From NCBI RefSeq assembly GCF_003590095.1, contig NC_039493.1, positions 6,572,001-6,636,000 of the forward strand: DNA of 64,000 nucleotides, read 5' to 3'. This document shows positions 48,629-61,494 of this stretch, in pieces (the stretch's first letter is position 1; every line of letters begins with the position of its first letter). Under the pieces are notes generated by a model. The model saw only the letters and a list, made by a program, of their open reading frames with translations. It searched no databases and had not been told where the DNA came from. This DNA is from Trichoplusia ni (Eukaryota > Arthropoda > Insecta > Lepidoptera > Noctuidae). A program made the position numbers and the translations under genes.

Positions 48629-51600
48629 AGGTAGTCAATGTTCCACTTCTGATAAAAATAGGAAAACAAAAAAACGATGAAGTGTCAATTCAGATAAATA
48701 TTCTAAGTTTGAGACGGGTTTTTCAAAACACTTTATGTGGAAAAGAAAAAACACTTGCTCTTGACCTTCCAAAGCAAACCAACGGCCCGAACCCAATCAT
48801 CACAATAAATTTTGACGCTAATCAATCGTCTCATATACTTCGTCTCTTTAAATAATACGCAAGTATATTGAGACAGGTTTCTATCACAAGCACCTTTTGA
48901 AGTAGGATCACATATACCAGAGACACATAACACAATTGTACGTGAACCCACATGCGAGACCATTAAGCCTCTCTGCAGCTTTGCGCCTACTTAACTTAAA
49001 AGCATCACACCATCTATGACTCATAAAGCAGGACTTATGCTGGTATTAAACGGAGATAACGCACTACACATCTTAGAACGGCATTTCTCTTCTACAACGC
49101 CAACAGTCTCTACTACAAGAGCAAATAGTAAGCCAGACCTTAAAAGGACCTTATTCCTAAATAATAAATGCCCTTGTTTATAACCTTGAAAATATAATTT
49201 TCCTGAGAAATGTTATCGCTTTTTAATTTCCGTTCCCGAGGCGGGGAAGTCGCGAAGATTGAAATACATAATGATATTCGATGCGTGTTAGAAAAGGTAC
49301 TAGCACTGTTTTTGTTTTGAAAAGGTACGACAAGGAAGGTTCTAGTAGAAATTTATAAATCGGAGAATCTAATTCAATCAGACCTTTTGGTAATGAAAAA
49401 ATAGATTTCATTAGGTTACTTTACTATTTCATTTCCATGATTTCATCTATCGGACGACGGTCTTGAATAAACTGTATAGCATAACACAGCGTCATCAAAA
49501 CTTCTCAATACAAACATTGAGATTGCCTAATTACATCAAACTCTGGAAACCCATTATCCGTTGCTCTCGTTACCACTCCCGTCGTGAGTGCGAAGTTAAG
49601 TCGTCGACACAAACTTGTATTCCAGCGATTTTCACAACTTTTGGAAATAGGTCTGTGTGAAATAACATACATATGAGTATATCTTCCCGTTTTTTGATGC
49701 GGAGTTAGGACCAAAGGCAGAGTTAATTTAGGAAAAATACGTTTCTGCTTTTAAATATTAGTTTATTTCAAGGTAATTAAAACCATTAATTGGAGCTGAA
49801 TTTATATGGGATTAAATATATCAAACAATTGTGGTGGCCATATAGACAGCAGTCGATAATTATAAAAATTCGGTAGTGAGCTTAATCTGTGAACACTAAA
49901 AGTTGACCCTAACATGGTTTAGAGAAACTCTTGAAGGCAGACATTCCCGTCTCACTTCTATATGTTCTGCATATCAACAACTCAAGCTCCTACCTTAGTA
50001 TGCAGAATGTATGCATCTTTTCCTTTTGCAAGATCTTTTCCATGTTTCCTAACGAACCTATAAATTGAATTTCCTGGCGGACTTATGTCGCAGAGAAACG
50101 TGCCATATTCCATTTTCAAACGTTGATTTATTCGTTTTTGAAATGCGTTTTACATCCAAGCAACCAGTATTCGCGATTGTCTCTCACATATAAAGTAGGT
50201 ATGGTGTGTTGCAAACTCTTTGGTACTTACACAATTAGTCGTGACTCGTGACTATGTCTGCATTCACATCTTAAGCAGTTACTACTGAACTGTTTAAGTA
50301 TTCTCTACCTATATGACTAGGTATTCGTATATAATAGCTTGATTGCTTTATTTACCTACTTACTGCAATTGTACTTCTGTCCATTGAATTCCTTAGAAAA
50401 GTCTGATCTTTCGTCAAATTGACCTCACACGTATAGAGCGTACCGTTACTTGCGAAAACTTTTTCTTTTGTATGACATTAACGAGAGCTTGGGAACTGCA
50501 AGTGATTAATATCATTGCTATATCCGTAGTCACGTCAATATAAATAAATAAATATAATAGACACTAGAAATAAATTGTCTTATAATAGACACATATTTGT
50601 TTGTTTTCACTATTGATTCAACTAATGCATGGCTTCTAATTTGTCATGGTTATGTGTTTATAATAAAAGAAACGTTTAGCTACACACTGCGACATTAACG
50701 GCTTATAAAATATTAATATTTGTTTAATGGCTATGTGTGACATTTATATCACGTAAACGTCGCATTACTATAATATATATATATAGATTCATATAATATT
50801 AATCTAACTGACATCGCTTTGCTATCGCCCTTGTTCTGTTAAGTAACAATCTAACGACAAGCAATAAGATACTCAACTAAGTGAAGTTCTAAAACGTCTA
50901 TTTGTTCCTACATTCCACGTAAAAATGACAAGGTCAGCGTAATAGTAAAGGGTGACTCTTTGCTATGCGTCTGTTTGGAATACGACTGTAAAACGCACCT
51001 ACTAAAGAATTCCATCAAATAATTAAATTTTTAACTTATAGCATTGACCTTGGCTCGCCGCGCTGCCCACTATTTTGTTAGGTTATGAACGGCTTCTCAT
51101 CTACTTATGTATAACTACAGTGTGAGTAGGTGTGGAAGTAATTAGATTTATAAATAAACGTGCAATATTATGTAGTTATACATATAGTTACGTGTAAAAC
51201 AGTAATGCGTAGAAGCGTAAAAAAAGTGAAACTTCACTTTGTATCGTATTTTTATGAAAACACAAAAAAAAAACTCAAATGGGAAAGAATTACTTTTATT
51301 TTTCTATTGTAACCTTATCAACGAAAATGCTTAGGTTTCTAAATATTATTTAGGAGCCATGAACATTGCAGTGCAAAAACACATCCCAAACTTCGAATTT
51401 ATACTAAAATTAGCCCAAACTATCCATAATAGACAACATTGAAGATCAATTATCGTCATTAACACTTAGTATGTGGTTCTTTACATTCACTCCACACAAT
51501 AGCCCGCGAGAATAATAAGATGGAATCGTTTCACCGACCTTGTACTCCTGACCACCTGACAGCGCCCGTGTGACTCAGCGTGACAACTCGTAATAAAGGT

Positions 51601-51741
51601 TTCTCTAAGGAAACACGCACATGTCACCTACACCTGCTGTTCAAAAAGTTTTTATTTCAGTATCGACTCCAGGTGCGAAAATGCCATTCCTATGGAGAAT
51701 AGCCGGCAAGAAACTCCATCTTCAACCACGATCCCAATGGT

Positions 51742-51922
51742 TAAATGATGTAACGGTTTACTCACGCGTATTTATTTCGCGAGTCGACTGATCAGACTCC
51801 CGGAACCCGCAGTCTGAAGGCAAACCGAAAGAGGCGGGCACTCCCGATAGATACGCGTGAGTAAACCGTTACATCATTTAATAATGAATCAGTCTCACGA
51901 TAGTTACTATAAAAATATCGAT
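51742..51922. repeat. Perfect 30-bp inverted repeat built from the same family's head, plus tail
   Basis: The arms 51742-51771 (TAAATGATGTAACGGTTTAC then TCACGCGTAT) and 51851-51880 are exact reverse complements, separated by 79 bases. The loop contains GAGTCGACTGATCAGACTC, a near palindrome, and GAGGCGGGCACTCCCGATAG. After the right arm comes the family tail ATAATGAATCAGTCTCACGA, TAGTTACTATAAAAAT, also seen at 7.8 kb. So the head occurs twice, in opposite orientation, in one unit: a MITE-like or rearranged copy. Confidence 0.75.
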
Positions 51923-54900
51923 CACGGTAACCTCTGGAATTTGAATTTAATATCTGTTCAGTTTAGGAAGATAGAGCCAGTCTATTAAGTGTAATGCGTC
52001 TTATTCTCGAACTGGTATTTCGGTATGTAGTAATAGAACCCCAGGTGCGCAACATCACGTTTAACAATGGACAGGAATGTTCCAATAACATTGATGTTTT
52101 GACAAAACGTTTAACAAAAGGCTGCCTATGTCTATCAGTATACCTAGCGAAAAGTGCTTCCAGTGAAGTCATATAGTAAGCTTTGAAAGAGGGGTTTCAG
52201 CTTTAAACAGATTTCCACACTCTCCCGTAATAATCCACATAAGCCGAGAGCTTTGAAGGTTCTCCACCTGCAAAAAAGGTTTTGCTATACGTTAAGTGAC
52301 GGTATTTATATAAACTTGAATGTAAGACTAGAAATAGCTTACGAGCTATATTTACTTGAGAGTATATGTTGTATTATGTCATCGTGTTCAATAGATTCAT
52401 TGTTCTGAATCATCAAGGAAGATGTCTTACACGTTCAAACTATTTCCTAATAATATGACTCATTTTGCGCAGTAAAAACGCCTGCATAAAAACTACTACT
52501 GCTTGACGGATATCCTAAATATTAATGAACAGAAGATTGAATACTTAAAGATGAGCTCCCAATAGCTATCAAATGAACAAATTCATATATTATAAAAAAG
52601 ACGTAAAAGAAGTCATATTGCGACTGAAACTAGAACTGAGTGCTGGAACATAATAGAATCGCATGAAGTGACGATAATGGCAAGCGTCACATTTTCCACT
52701 TTATTCCGTTCAGTGAGTCCAGTACGCGAGTGCGCCAACTGCTAATGTGGAGATAATTTTGTGCACTCTCGTGTAGGTCAACGCTCCTCGTTGCTCATGC
52801 TTCAGGCACTTGTTGATGTTTATTTATAAACTACTAGATTAGTCCGCTGGACACTAAAAAGAGGATAGAATTTGCGCTGTTTATATTCCAACACATTGAT
52901 TTATGCTTAGCAACTACCATGCGACGAGGTTTTTCTGCACTTTTTATTAACGATTAAATGGTTAAGGAGTTTTAATTTAATTTAAACTTATTTATCTTCA
53001 GATTATTTCATAGACTTGCTATGGACGTTCGTTAGAAAGACGGATGGATTTCGAATTCATTTGGCACAGGACTGAGACAGGAAGCATAAATAAAGGCAGG
53101 TTTATTGATGACAGTGAAATATTTATTTGTTTACAATGTGCCCGTTCGGGATTTTTTTGGGAATCGCTTGAAATTTCCTACGTCAGTTCGTGTTACTAGT
53201 TACCATAACATCAGAGATGTTTGCGTGCGTATATACGTAACTAAAAAATACTTCTAAATTATACGTCTAAGATACAACCCGACAAATGATGCAAGATCAC
53301 TCGAACGTAACAAACATTTTCTCCGTAAGTCAACCAGTAATCTAATAACGTATTGTAAACGTTGTACACGCAATGTGTCAATGATTCAATCATAATTCTC
53401 TCGGCGAGTTGATCAATCGGGAGAACGTTGGCCACCTGACTACTGAGCCGTGACCGCTTCATATTTCATCCTCGTGGGCCGTGTGCTGCAACCAATGACT
53501 GTTTGTCATTGACACGATACACATTATTTGTTACAAGGATTTATGTAGGACAGTTCCTGAGAGGTTTAAAGGATAGCTTTTCCGATGCTGCTCTATAATC
53601 TTCGTTGCCTATATCCTTTCGTGCGATTTTTAACTTAAAAAAGGTGATATTAATTTGTCTGTATTTGTATTTTTTTTATGTTTGTTGTACGTCATAACTT
53701 CGGGCTTGAAGAATCGATTTAGTTTATTCTTTTTTCATTTAACGTGAATAAGCTATCATTTGATTCAATAAAAAAACACTGTTTCGCTCATTAGTGTTTA
53801 TTTGAATAGATTGTACGTTTATGTTGTTTTAAAAAATACTGCATATGTTTTTGTCTTCTTCAATAAATAATTTAAGTTCACGACTGGAACTCGAATGAAA
53901 TTTCTATTAAAATTTTACAACAAATATGTACCTCATAAATCACGAACCTTAACGATATTATTATAGCTAGCTAGATAGCTATGCCTATTGTCTGTATTGA
54001 AATGCGGCGTTATTGGCGGTTGATGCTACACGTGTCAAATACCCTGTGTTCAGCAAATTGTTGTCACAATGGCGGATTAGCATTCGATTCCAGCGCAGGA
54101 AATCTACCGCCACGTGCCTGCCTGAATTCCAACGTTCCATGTGTAAACTATCATTGAATTGAATCACTGGATCCTGTATATAACTGTTTATGCTAAATTC
54201 TGTCATTAAGTAGCTGGTATTTAGGTTCAATATTGCATAATGACTTTATCCATTGATGAGGATATGATCTGAATGCCCCCCTCATACTATCTAGGTCAAT
54301 CGTTTCGTATGGTTTTCCCGTGTGAATAATTGTTCTAGTTACGTCCAAATCATAAAACTGCATCCTCCAACATACTGTATTACAAAAAAATGAAAGCTGA
54401 AAAAGAAATGAGAATATCAAGTTTACCTATGATAACGTATATTTTGTTAAGTAAGAGATTATTTTTAGATTTTATTGACAAGAATGATTTTTGTTTTTAT
54501 CTTTATATTTCTTATTTTACTGTACTTGTGAGAGCTGGACCGATTTGTATGTTCATTTTTTATTGGTTCTGATGTTTTAGATTCACAAATCAGCCCGGCA
54601 GAACGAAGCTCTCCGGATCAGCTAGTTATCTTCATACTTATTTGAATGAAGCTGGCAAATCAACATTCACATACTATTTATACATAGATAGATTAGACAT
54701 CCGAAAATGAAACCTGTTGAAATGTTACTTCACTGAGCAAACCTAGTTTCAATTGAACATTTTCCTTATATTCTTAACAAGTAATCAACCGTTAAATGCA
54801 AGAACATTCATTCGTTCCGAATATCAAAAGTTCGTAGATTTTTAACGGATCAAACGCATTGAATACTTCAACTTAAACTTGAATGGAAATAAACATTTGT

Positions 54901-55290
54901 GAGAGAGAAATAAGTAAAAAGTGCTGTGGAAAAACAGACGCCAGTGTGTCAATGTCACGTTCAGTTGAGTTTTAGAGCTTTAACTTTTTGGGCTCTTCCA
55001 TGTCATGAGTAGTTTATTTTAAGGGTTATAAATGACGTAGCACTATCTATTTTTGTTTTTTCATTCGAGCTTTTTTGTAAGTGTAATAAATACAGGCATG
55101 GTGATATGCATTTAATCGATTGCAAATCTGATAACGTTATGGTGTGTCATCGTGCTTTGAGATGTTACGAACGTATTGAAGGTATATTTTATGTTTGGCA
55201 CTCACTATCCGTAAACACTCATTACGCCATCGTCGACTTCAGTCAGAAGAATCAGGAGAAAGGTTACGATACTAATATATAGGATTCGTC

Positions 55291-55378
55291 TTACTGGCCG
55301 ACACCAGACTGTATTTGCCTATTCGTACTAGACCCTTAGTGTCGCAAGTTCGAATCCCCCTTTCCCGGCTCTTGAACT
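55291..55378 (+). mobile_element. tRNA-like SINE relic
   Basis: It has a good B box, GCAAGTTCGAATCCCCC, preceded by CTAGACCCTTAGTGTCG, but no proper A box or cloverleaf (GGCCGACACCAGACTG only partly fits). A functional tRNA gene is unlikely. Confidence 0.4.
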
Positions 55379-56318
55379 GACTATAATGTTTTAAACACAC
55401 GAATTCAGGAAATAAAGGTTTAATAAACAACTTAAAACAATAGACACGATATATTCACAGGAGTTACCGCCCCCGATTGCCCTCACTACCGCTGCCCAGT
55501 GATTAGGCAAATCGGCTTTTTGCGCTGATAACGCTAATGTACCGCGCCGTAATCACCGGGATTAACTCCAGCCATTAACATTTAACGTATTTCCCTAACT
55601 AATATATTTGTAGCGAAACCTTTATGCTGTTTGTATAGGTAAGTGTTTTCTTTAATCAGGGTTGGCTTGAAATGGGTTTTTTTTTATGTAACCTGTATTA
55701 GATTTAGGATTATGAATGCTTCTATTGCGGTCACTTTCCCCGCGATCATCTGACTGACTACATGGGCTGTTATAAATTATAAAACCGACTCGCTTCTCTG
55801 AGGGTGTGCGAGTCTGACTGGCCCTAGACCAGTTTTACATTGCAAAAAATATCACCTCAATAAATTCAGAAATACAACGTTTCATGATATACAGCTTTCA
55901 ATGGATGGACAGAAAGCAAGGTGTTGATAACAGGGTTCCATTTTTACCCTTTAGGTTAGGTGCAGAACTCTAAAAACCACTCGGTGCCAAGAATACTTAC
56001 AAACACAAATATCTTAGGAAAATAACTCTATATCCGACTCATACTCAAACACTGTTATCTATCTACGAATAATGTCTTCCTCAGATATGTAACTAGGCTA
56101 ACATAACTTTTGCATATCCATCGTTAAAGTGACGTCAAAAAAACAAGCGGATATGCGAAAGTACGGAACGAAGTGCAAACGTAATAGCAGTGAATGTTTA
56201 TTAAATGTGATACTATGTCGTTCCCAAATACAGGGAACTTACCAACGTCGCTTCCAGTTTGTCGATTGTAATTGTGGGAGAGAGATATCACTCTACCCAC
56301 GAGATAAAGACACTGACT

Positions 56319-56512
56319 GCATGGATAGCCCAGTGGTTGATGTCAACACGTCAAACGCACTGTGCGCGTCGTGTCGATTGTCCAAGCCTCGTGTAGGCCA
56401 AGCGTTTGATTCACGAATGCTTGTTCTGAGTCTGGTTGCCTTTGTGCATGTTATTTGAATGTTTATGAAACTCCTCGACAACAAGGATTCAATTCCTGAA
56501 TCGGGTATTTTT
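56319..56512 (+). mobile_element. tRNA-derived SINE, full length
   Basis: It runs from GCATGGATAGCCCAGTGGTT through CGTGTAGGCCAAGCG, CACGAATGCTTGTTCTGAGT and TTGAATGTTTATGAAACTCC to AACAAGGATTCAATTCCTGA. The B box is eroded (GTCGATTGTCC). Two frames crossing it (56129-56458 + and 56293-56541 -) are not genes. Confidence 0.7.
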
Positions 56513-59334
56513 AAACTAAAGATATAGGTTAACATTAACAAACAATTGTTATGAAGGATTTACCCAACCGCGTAGCCGTCATCATTGAGGAAGCGGAATA
56601 CAAGGCGGTACCCAGTCGAGCCCAAACCACATTGTGATCCCGTCTAGTAATAATTTAAAAGTGGATACTAACCAAGAAAAAGTTGGGAACCGGTAGCACT
56701 ATCTCGCTTCCACATCAGCAACTTACTGATTTACTTTAAGTATGGTAGTAGGCCCCTTGTATTTGTATACTACTACATTATACAGTTTCATTCCTTGGGG
56801 ATGGCAGCAGTCAGCGTAATAGAATTTCATATGGTAATGGTTTGTAGTCGTGTTTGTCTTGTAACGTGTGAAACGGATATGACGATATTTTGTGTTAACG
56901 TTTACCATATTGAGGACCTTCTAATCCTAATAGGTCGGACATTGCTTTAGTGTTCAAAAGCAAGCAGTGATGTCAGAAGTAATTTTAGTACCTTTTACAT
57001 TATAAGGAGTAGCCAGTCATGCTGTATGGTATTAAAAAGCTCAAGTCTCAAGTGTCAAGGGGTATTTACTTACTTATATACAATTAACTAGCATTTTAAA
57101 ATTGACTCTACTTTAAAAGAATCGCTTAGGTTGTTTCCACATTCCTTCTAAGGGTAGCCAGATAGGAAAGTCAACTCTAGTGTTCTCAAAAAAGACATGT
57201 AAAAGTAATGAAATATTATATCCTACTTACAGAATAAATGTTTAAATTTCATTTCGTTGATAGAACATATCGGCTTATGTCAAAGTTAAACAGTGCCGAC
57301 TTCACTGGCAAATATACAACTTTATTATGGCGATAAATGTCAGTATCTATCCTAGTCTGGCCTGGGAAAAAGTCTAGTCCCCCGCTCTACCGACGCCTGA
57401 CACATAATTTGGGCCAAACTAATTCAAACATAATAACCATCTGAATTAAGTACAGTCATAAATACAAATAGTACATGTATTGCAACATGCCGCTCTCTGC
57501 ACGGTTGCCCATACTTTTACGACCTATAAAATATACGTATTTGTCACTTTCTCTGATAAACCCGTACAGACATAGGGGCATATAAATCACGATCCAATCG
57601 TATTCGTGTATTGCTCATGCAATTTTGAATAGGCTGTGTATTTATGAAAATTTTCATGATATAAGAGTGTTTTAATGTTGTACGTATTTCATCACGCTTG
57701 CGATTGCCTCGCACGATATTTCTTTATACTTTAATTTTATTATAACACATTATCAAATCTGCAAAATATTAAAATACTTAACTTTCAAACTTGTTTACAA
57801 ACAGAAACAGCAGAAACAACAGAAACTTATCGCGACAAAGTAAATCAAATAAAGAATGGCTGTTCTTTTTTTTTACGTGATCATTTCTAACCAGCATTTA
57901 CGCATCTTAACATATTTTTTACATGAGGAAGATGTCTTAATACATCAAAAATGAGGTCTAATATCAATTTAAGATAAATGGCCGTAAAACACGTAATTTT
58001 CTATTATAAAGCGCTGTATAATGTTTCTCATACATGATAATTAATAGAATTATGTAGCAGATGCGCCATTAATGTGGCAATTTGTATCGCTAGAGCAAGT
58101 TTCGTTATATCATGATCTATGTAATATTAAGACATGATGCTTTCATCTCTCGTAATTTGAGAAAAAATAATGTGTATTGTGCAATAACACAGTAAAGACA
58201 ATTTTAAGTAGAATCATAAAAGTTAAAATAATGGATACCCAATCCTCAAATTTTCATAATCATATACTTTTTTGCCATTAAGAATTATGTGTTATGTTTT
58301 ATAATATCTGCAATTTCTTTAGAAGGTAGGAAAGTTCACGTTTTGCTTCTACAATTATAAATAACTTTACTTCGCCAATTTTAAACCAGGATTAAAACCA
58401 TACCTAACCTTCTTTTAAAATTTAACAGAAAATGTTCACAAAATAACATTTTAAATTTCGCTAACATAGAAATCCAGCTACCGTTTAACTTTATCTTAAT
58501 CCGAATTTACATCTAAAAATAATCCCACGCATACAATATCGTTTATTTCTTTTATTTTCAACTCAGCTGACCTACTTCAAAAGTTTTCTGTTACTTCGTT
58601 AGGTTGTGTACACATGGACGCACTTGATCGAGTTTCAGGTATTTACATTGAAAATGTACGTATTCTAAAGGTATTCAAAATATAAGTACGCAATATACAG
58701 CCATAAACAATGAATGTGACCTTGTTTGAATCAAAATCATAGTAAACAATTTGTTTTGAACTATGAGATTTATTATAAGTATCAAATTCCTACCATATCT
58801 CCATAATAAACTCCCTACTAATTGTAATGTTTTCGATTGAGTCCGTATAGATGCGAACGTCATTAGCTCTGCAGACAAAAAATCATCATAAATTTAAAAA
58901 AAAGAGAAGATACATAAATTCAACACACATTAGAATACATGTGATCTTGTTTTCAAGTGTAATCGTACCTTCTCCCTGAATCCTTCGCATCAATGTGCAC
59001 AAACTCTTACATTAGAACTTACCGAGTTCTATTTTTGTGTAGACACACATTTTAATCTCGTTAGTGTTCCAGTTATCGTAAGAAGTTATGTTGAAATATA
59101 CTGGATATGTGTCTATGGGCGGTAACGTCATTATTTTCACTTTCATGAAAAGATAAACCTACTCGAGTCAAGATCTCGTGTAGCGTGATATCTGAGACTT
59201 TTACTAAAATGTTGAGTAACTGAAATGAAGCATCTGGATATGTTTTATGAAAACATTTTTATATTATCCAGGGAACAAAAGTTTCAATAAATTTTAATGT
59301 TTTTGGTATTCAATCTCAAGTCATTATGTTTTTT

Positions 59335-59574
59335 TATTTCTTTTTTTGGTGTTTGAACGCGCAAATCTAAGGAACTATTGGTCCGAGTCATTTTTTTTAC
59401 TAGTTTTAGATACTCCATTAATTTATTCAGGAAAGCTCTAGAATATTTACCATCACGCTATGAATAATAGGAGACACTGAAAATCAGGGAGGAAATACGT
59501 GGGCTCTGAACTATTAATTCCATTAAAAAATCCTAATTTATATCTCCATAACCAATGTTCGCGCATTAACAGTT
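59335..59574 (+). mobile_element. Old, degraded copy of the same Lep1-type element
   Basis: GTTTGAACGCGCAAATCTAA, GGAACTATTGGTCCGA, ATTTACCATCACGCTATGAA and a decayed tail (TTCGCGCATTAACAGTT) follow the order of the neighbouring copy at 59598, only about 25 bp away. The outer ends are no longer exact. Confidence 0.55.
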
Positions 59575-59597
59575 TTTTAATTTTACTAACAATATAA

Positions 59598-59880
59598 TCT
59601 ATACTCTATACTTAATATATAAAGCTGAAGAGTCTGTTTGTTTGAACACGCTAATCTCAGGAACTACTGGTTCAAATTGAAAAACTCTTTTTGTGTTCAA
59701 TAGACCATTAATCGAGAACGGTTTTAGGCTATATAACATCACGCTGCAACTAATAGAAGCGAAGATTTAATGGAAAATGTGGCAAAAACTTGGAAAAATA
59801 TCAATCTTCGAGGGCTTTCGTTCAAAAATTCCTAACTTATATCTTCTAACCACGCAGACGAAGTCGCGGGAAACAGCTAG
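59598..59880 (+). mobile_element. Lep1-type Helitron-like element, full-length copy
   Basis: It starts A|TCTATACTCTATACTTAAT and ends CAGACGAAGTCGCGGGAAACAG then CTAG|T at 59877-59880. The core is collinear with 30826-31093 but has only (GTTT)2 and carries an extra segment (ATCTTCGAGGGCTTTCGTTC) before the tail. The other copies lack it. Confidence 0.75.
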
Positions 59881-61457
59881 TTTACTCATACAAGCGGCAC
59901 CGCACACATTGCATCCCCGTATGTAGTCACCCTGCACTCAAGCGGATTAGGTTTTCTAGGCCACTGTAACACCATATTTTAGTTGACTCCAAACATACAA
60001 ACAATGAAAATAATTGTTTGTTTATTTTCAAACTTTATTATTTATACAAGGTTAGGGTATAAAGCGAAGGTGATAGGTGAAATAGTTAATACTGTCTGAC
60101 ATCTCGACTGTAATAAATAGCTTGCTCAGGGTTAATAATAGTGAAATGTAATAATAGTGTTTTTAATATTTTTTTCGTGCAACCCCAGATAGACTTATTT
60201 AATTTAGTAAAACAACAAGGTATTATTTAAAATTGCGTGGAGTTTTCTACTTTGTTACGTATAGAACATAGACTTTTATATTTTTTTAAAGCAAGCTTTA
60301 GATCAGACCTACATACATACTTAAGGTCTAAATCAGTATTCATTTTGGATAAAGACAATAGAAAAAAAATATCGGTTATGTCTTTGTAATAATATTTATC
60401 TCAACTTTCATTAAATTATTGCTAAACCCTTAACCGAATTAAATGTATTTCAAATATTTGTTTAAAGTTTGTTGCGACCAATTTGTGGACAACCCTTTTC
60501 AGACAATGTAGCAAACAGCTGCTGTAGTGTAAATTAATTTATTTGTTGTTTCCTTCAATATTAGTTTTGCTTTTGTATATTTAATTAATAATTACCAAAC
60601 AATAATAGAACTCAGCGCTATTATGAAGGATTTAGAACAATATTTGTACCCGCAAATATGTATTTAGATTTTGTTCACGTTCACTGTAAAACAATATTTA
60701 AACTATTAATAATTAATTGTTTAGGTTACTGAGGTTTTGTATTTCACTATTTAGTTTATTAGAAAATAATTTTGTACCTACGCGCTTAACCTTAACCTAA
60801 CTACTTGCGGTACTATATGTGTACTAGTTATTCTTAGCTTTGAAGATCTGAAGACGGATCTGAAGTCGTTATGTATATACAATTACGTTAAACCAACTCT
60901 CGTGAGGAAGATATAAGGAAAACCCCTCATAAAAAGGGTTAGGCTCCTAATGAGTACTGTAATAACACTTGAAGAGAAAGGTCAATATCTTAACTAGATT
61001 TACTTCTATTACTCGCCAAACAAATAGACGAAAGTAATTTATACGAAGCCATAAGACACTCAGTAAGAGGGATGGGGGTAAATTTAGTATAACTCCATTC
61101 CCCTCTCTCTCAAACGTTTGATGATTTAATACGTATTGGTAAGCTCCATGTACATGCCTTTCAGAAACTTTATTACATTAAGACCTACGTCAAAGCAACT
61201 AACAAATAACAGAAGAAAACCTTAACTATTTGCAAATTGTAGGGTTGTCGAACTAACCGAAGCATTATTTGTCGTTCAGATAAAACATTTTTGTGTTTTC
61301 GGTAATTTTTGTGCGAGTTAATCAGGATTGCTGCTCGCAATTTTTTACTTGTTCACTAAAGGAATCTCGTTGTTTGTTATTATGTTTTTAAATTGATCGT
61401 TGGTATAAATTTTAAATATAGTCAACATATTATGTTCACAGTATTATACTTACTTTG

Positions 61458-61493
<36 letters not shown>
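61458..61493 (+). repeat. (ACT)12 microsatellite
   Basis: Twelve uninterrupted ACT units, the longest clean simple repeat in the window. It is not attached to a recognisable transposon tail. Confidence 0.95.

Positions 61494-61494
<1 letters not shown>

Noticed and set aside
54594..54626. Helitron-like tail (GCAGAACGAAGCTCTCCGGA then TCAGCTAGT)
   Set aside because: It resembles the 3' end, but too many bases differ and no body is attached.
56129..56458. 109-codon frame (+)
   Set aside because: Its second half is the SINE at 56.3 kb and the first half has no supporting signal.
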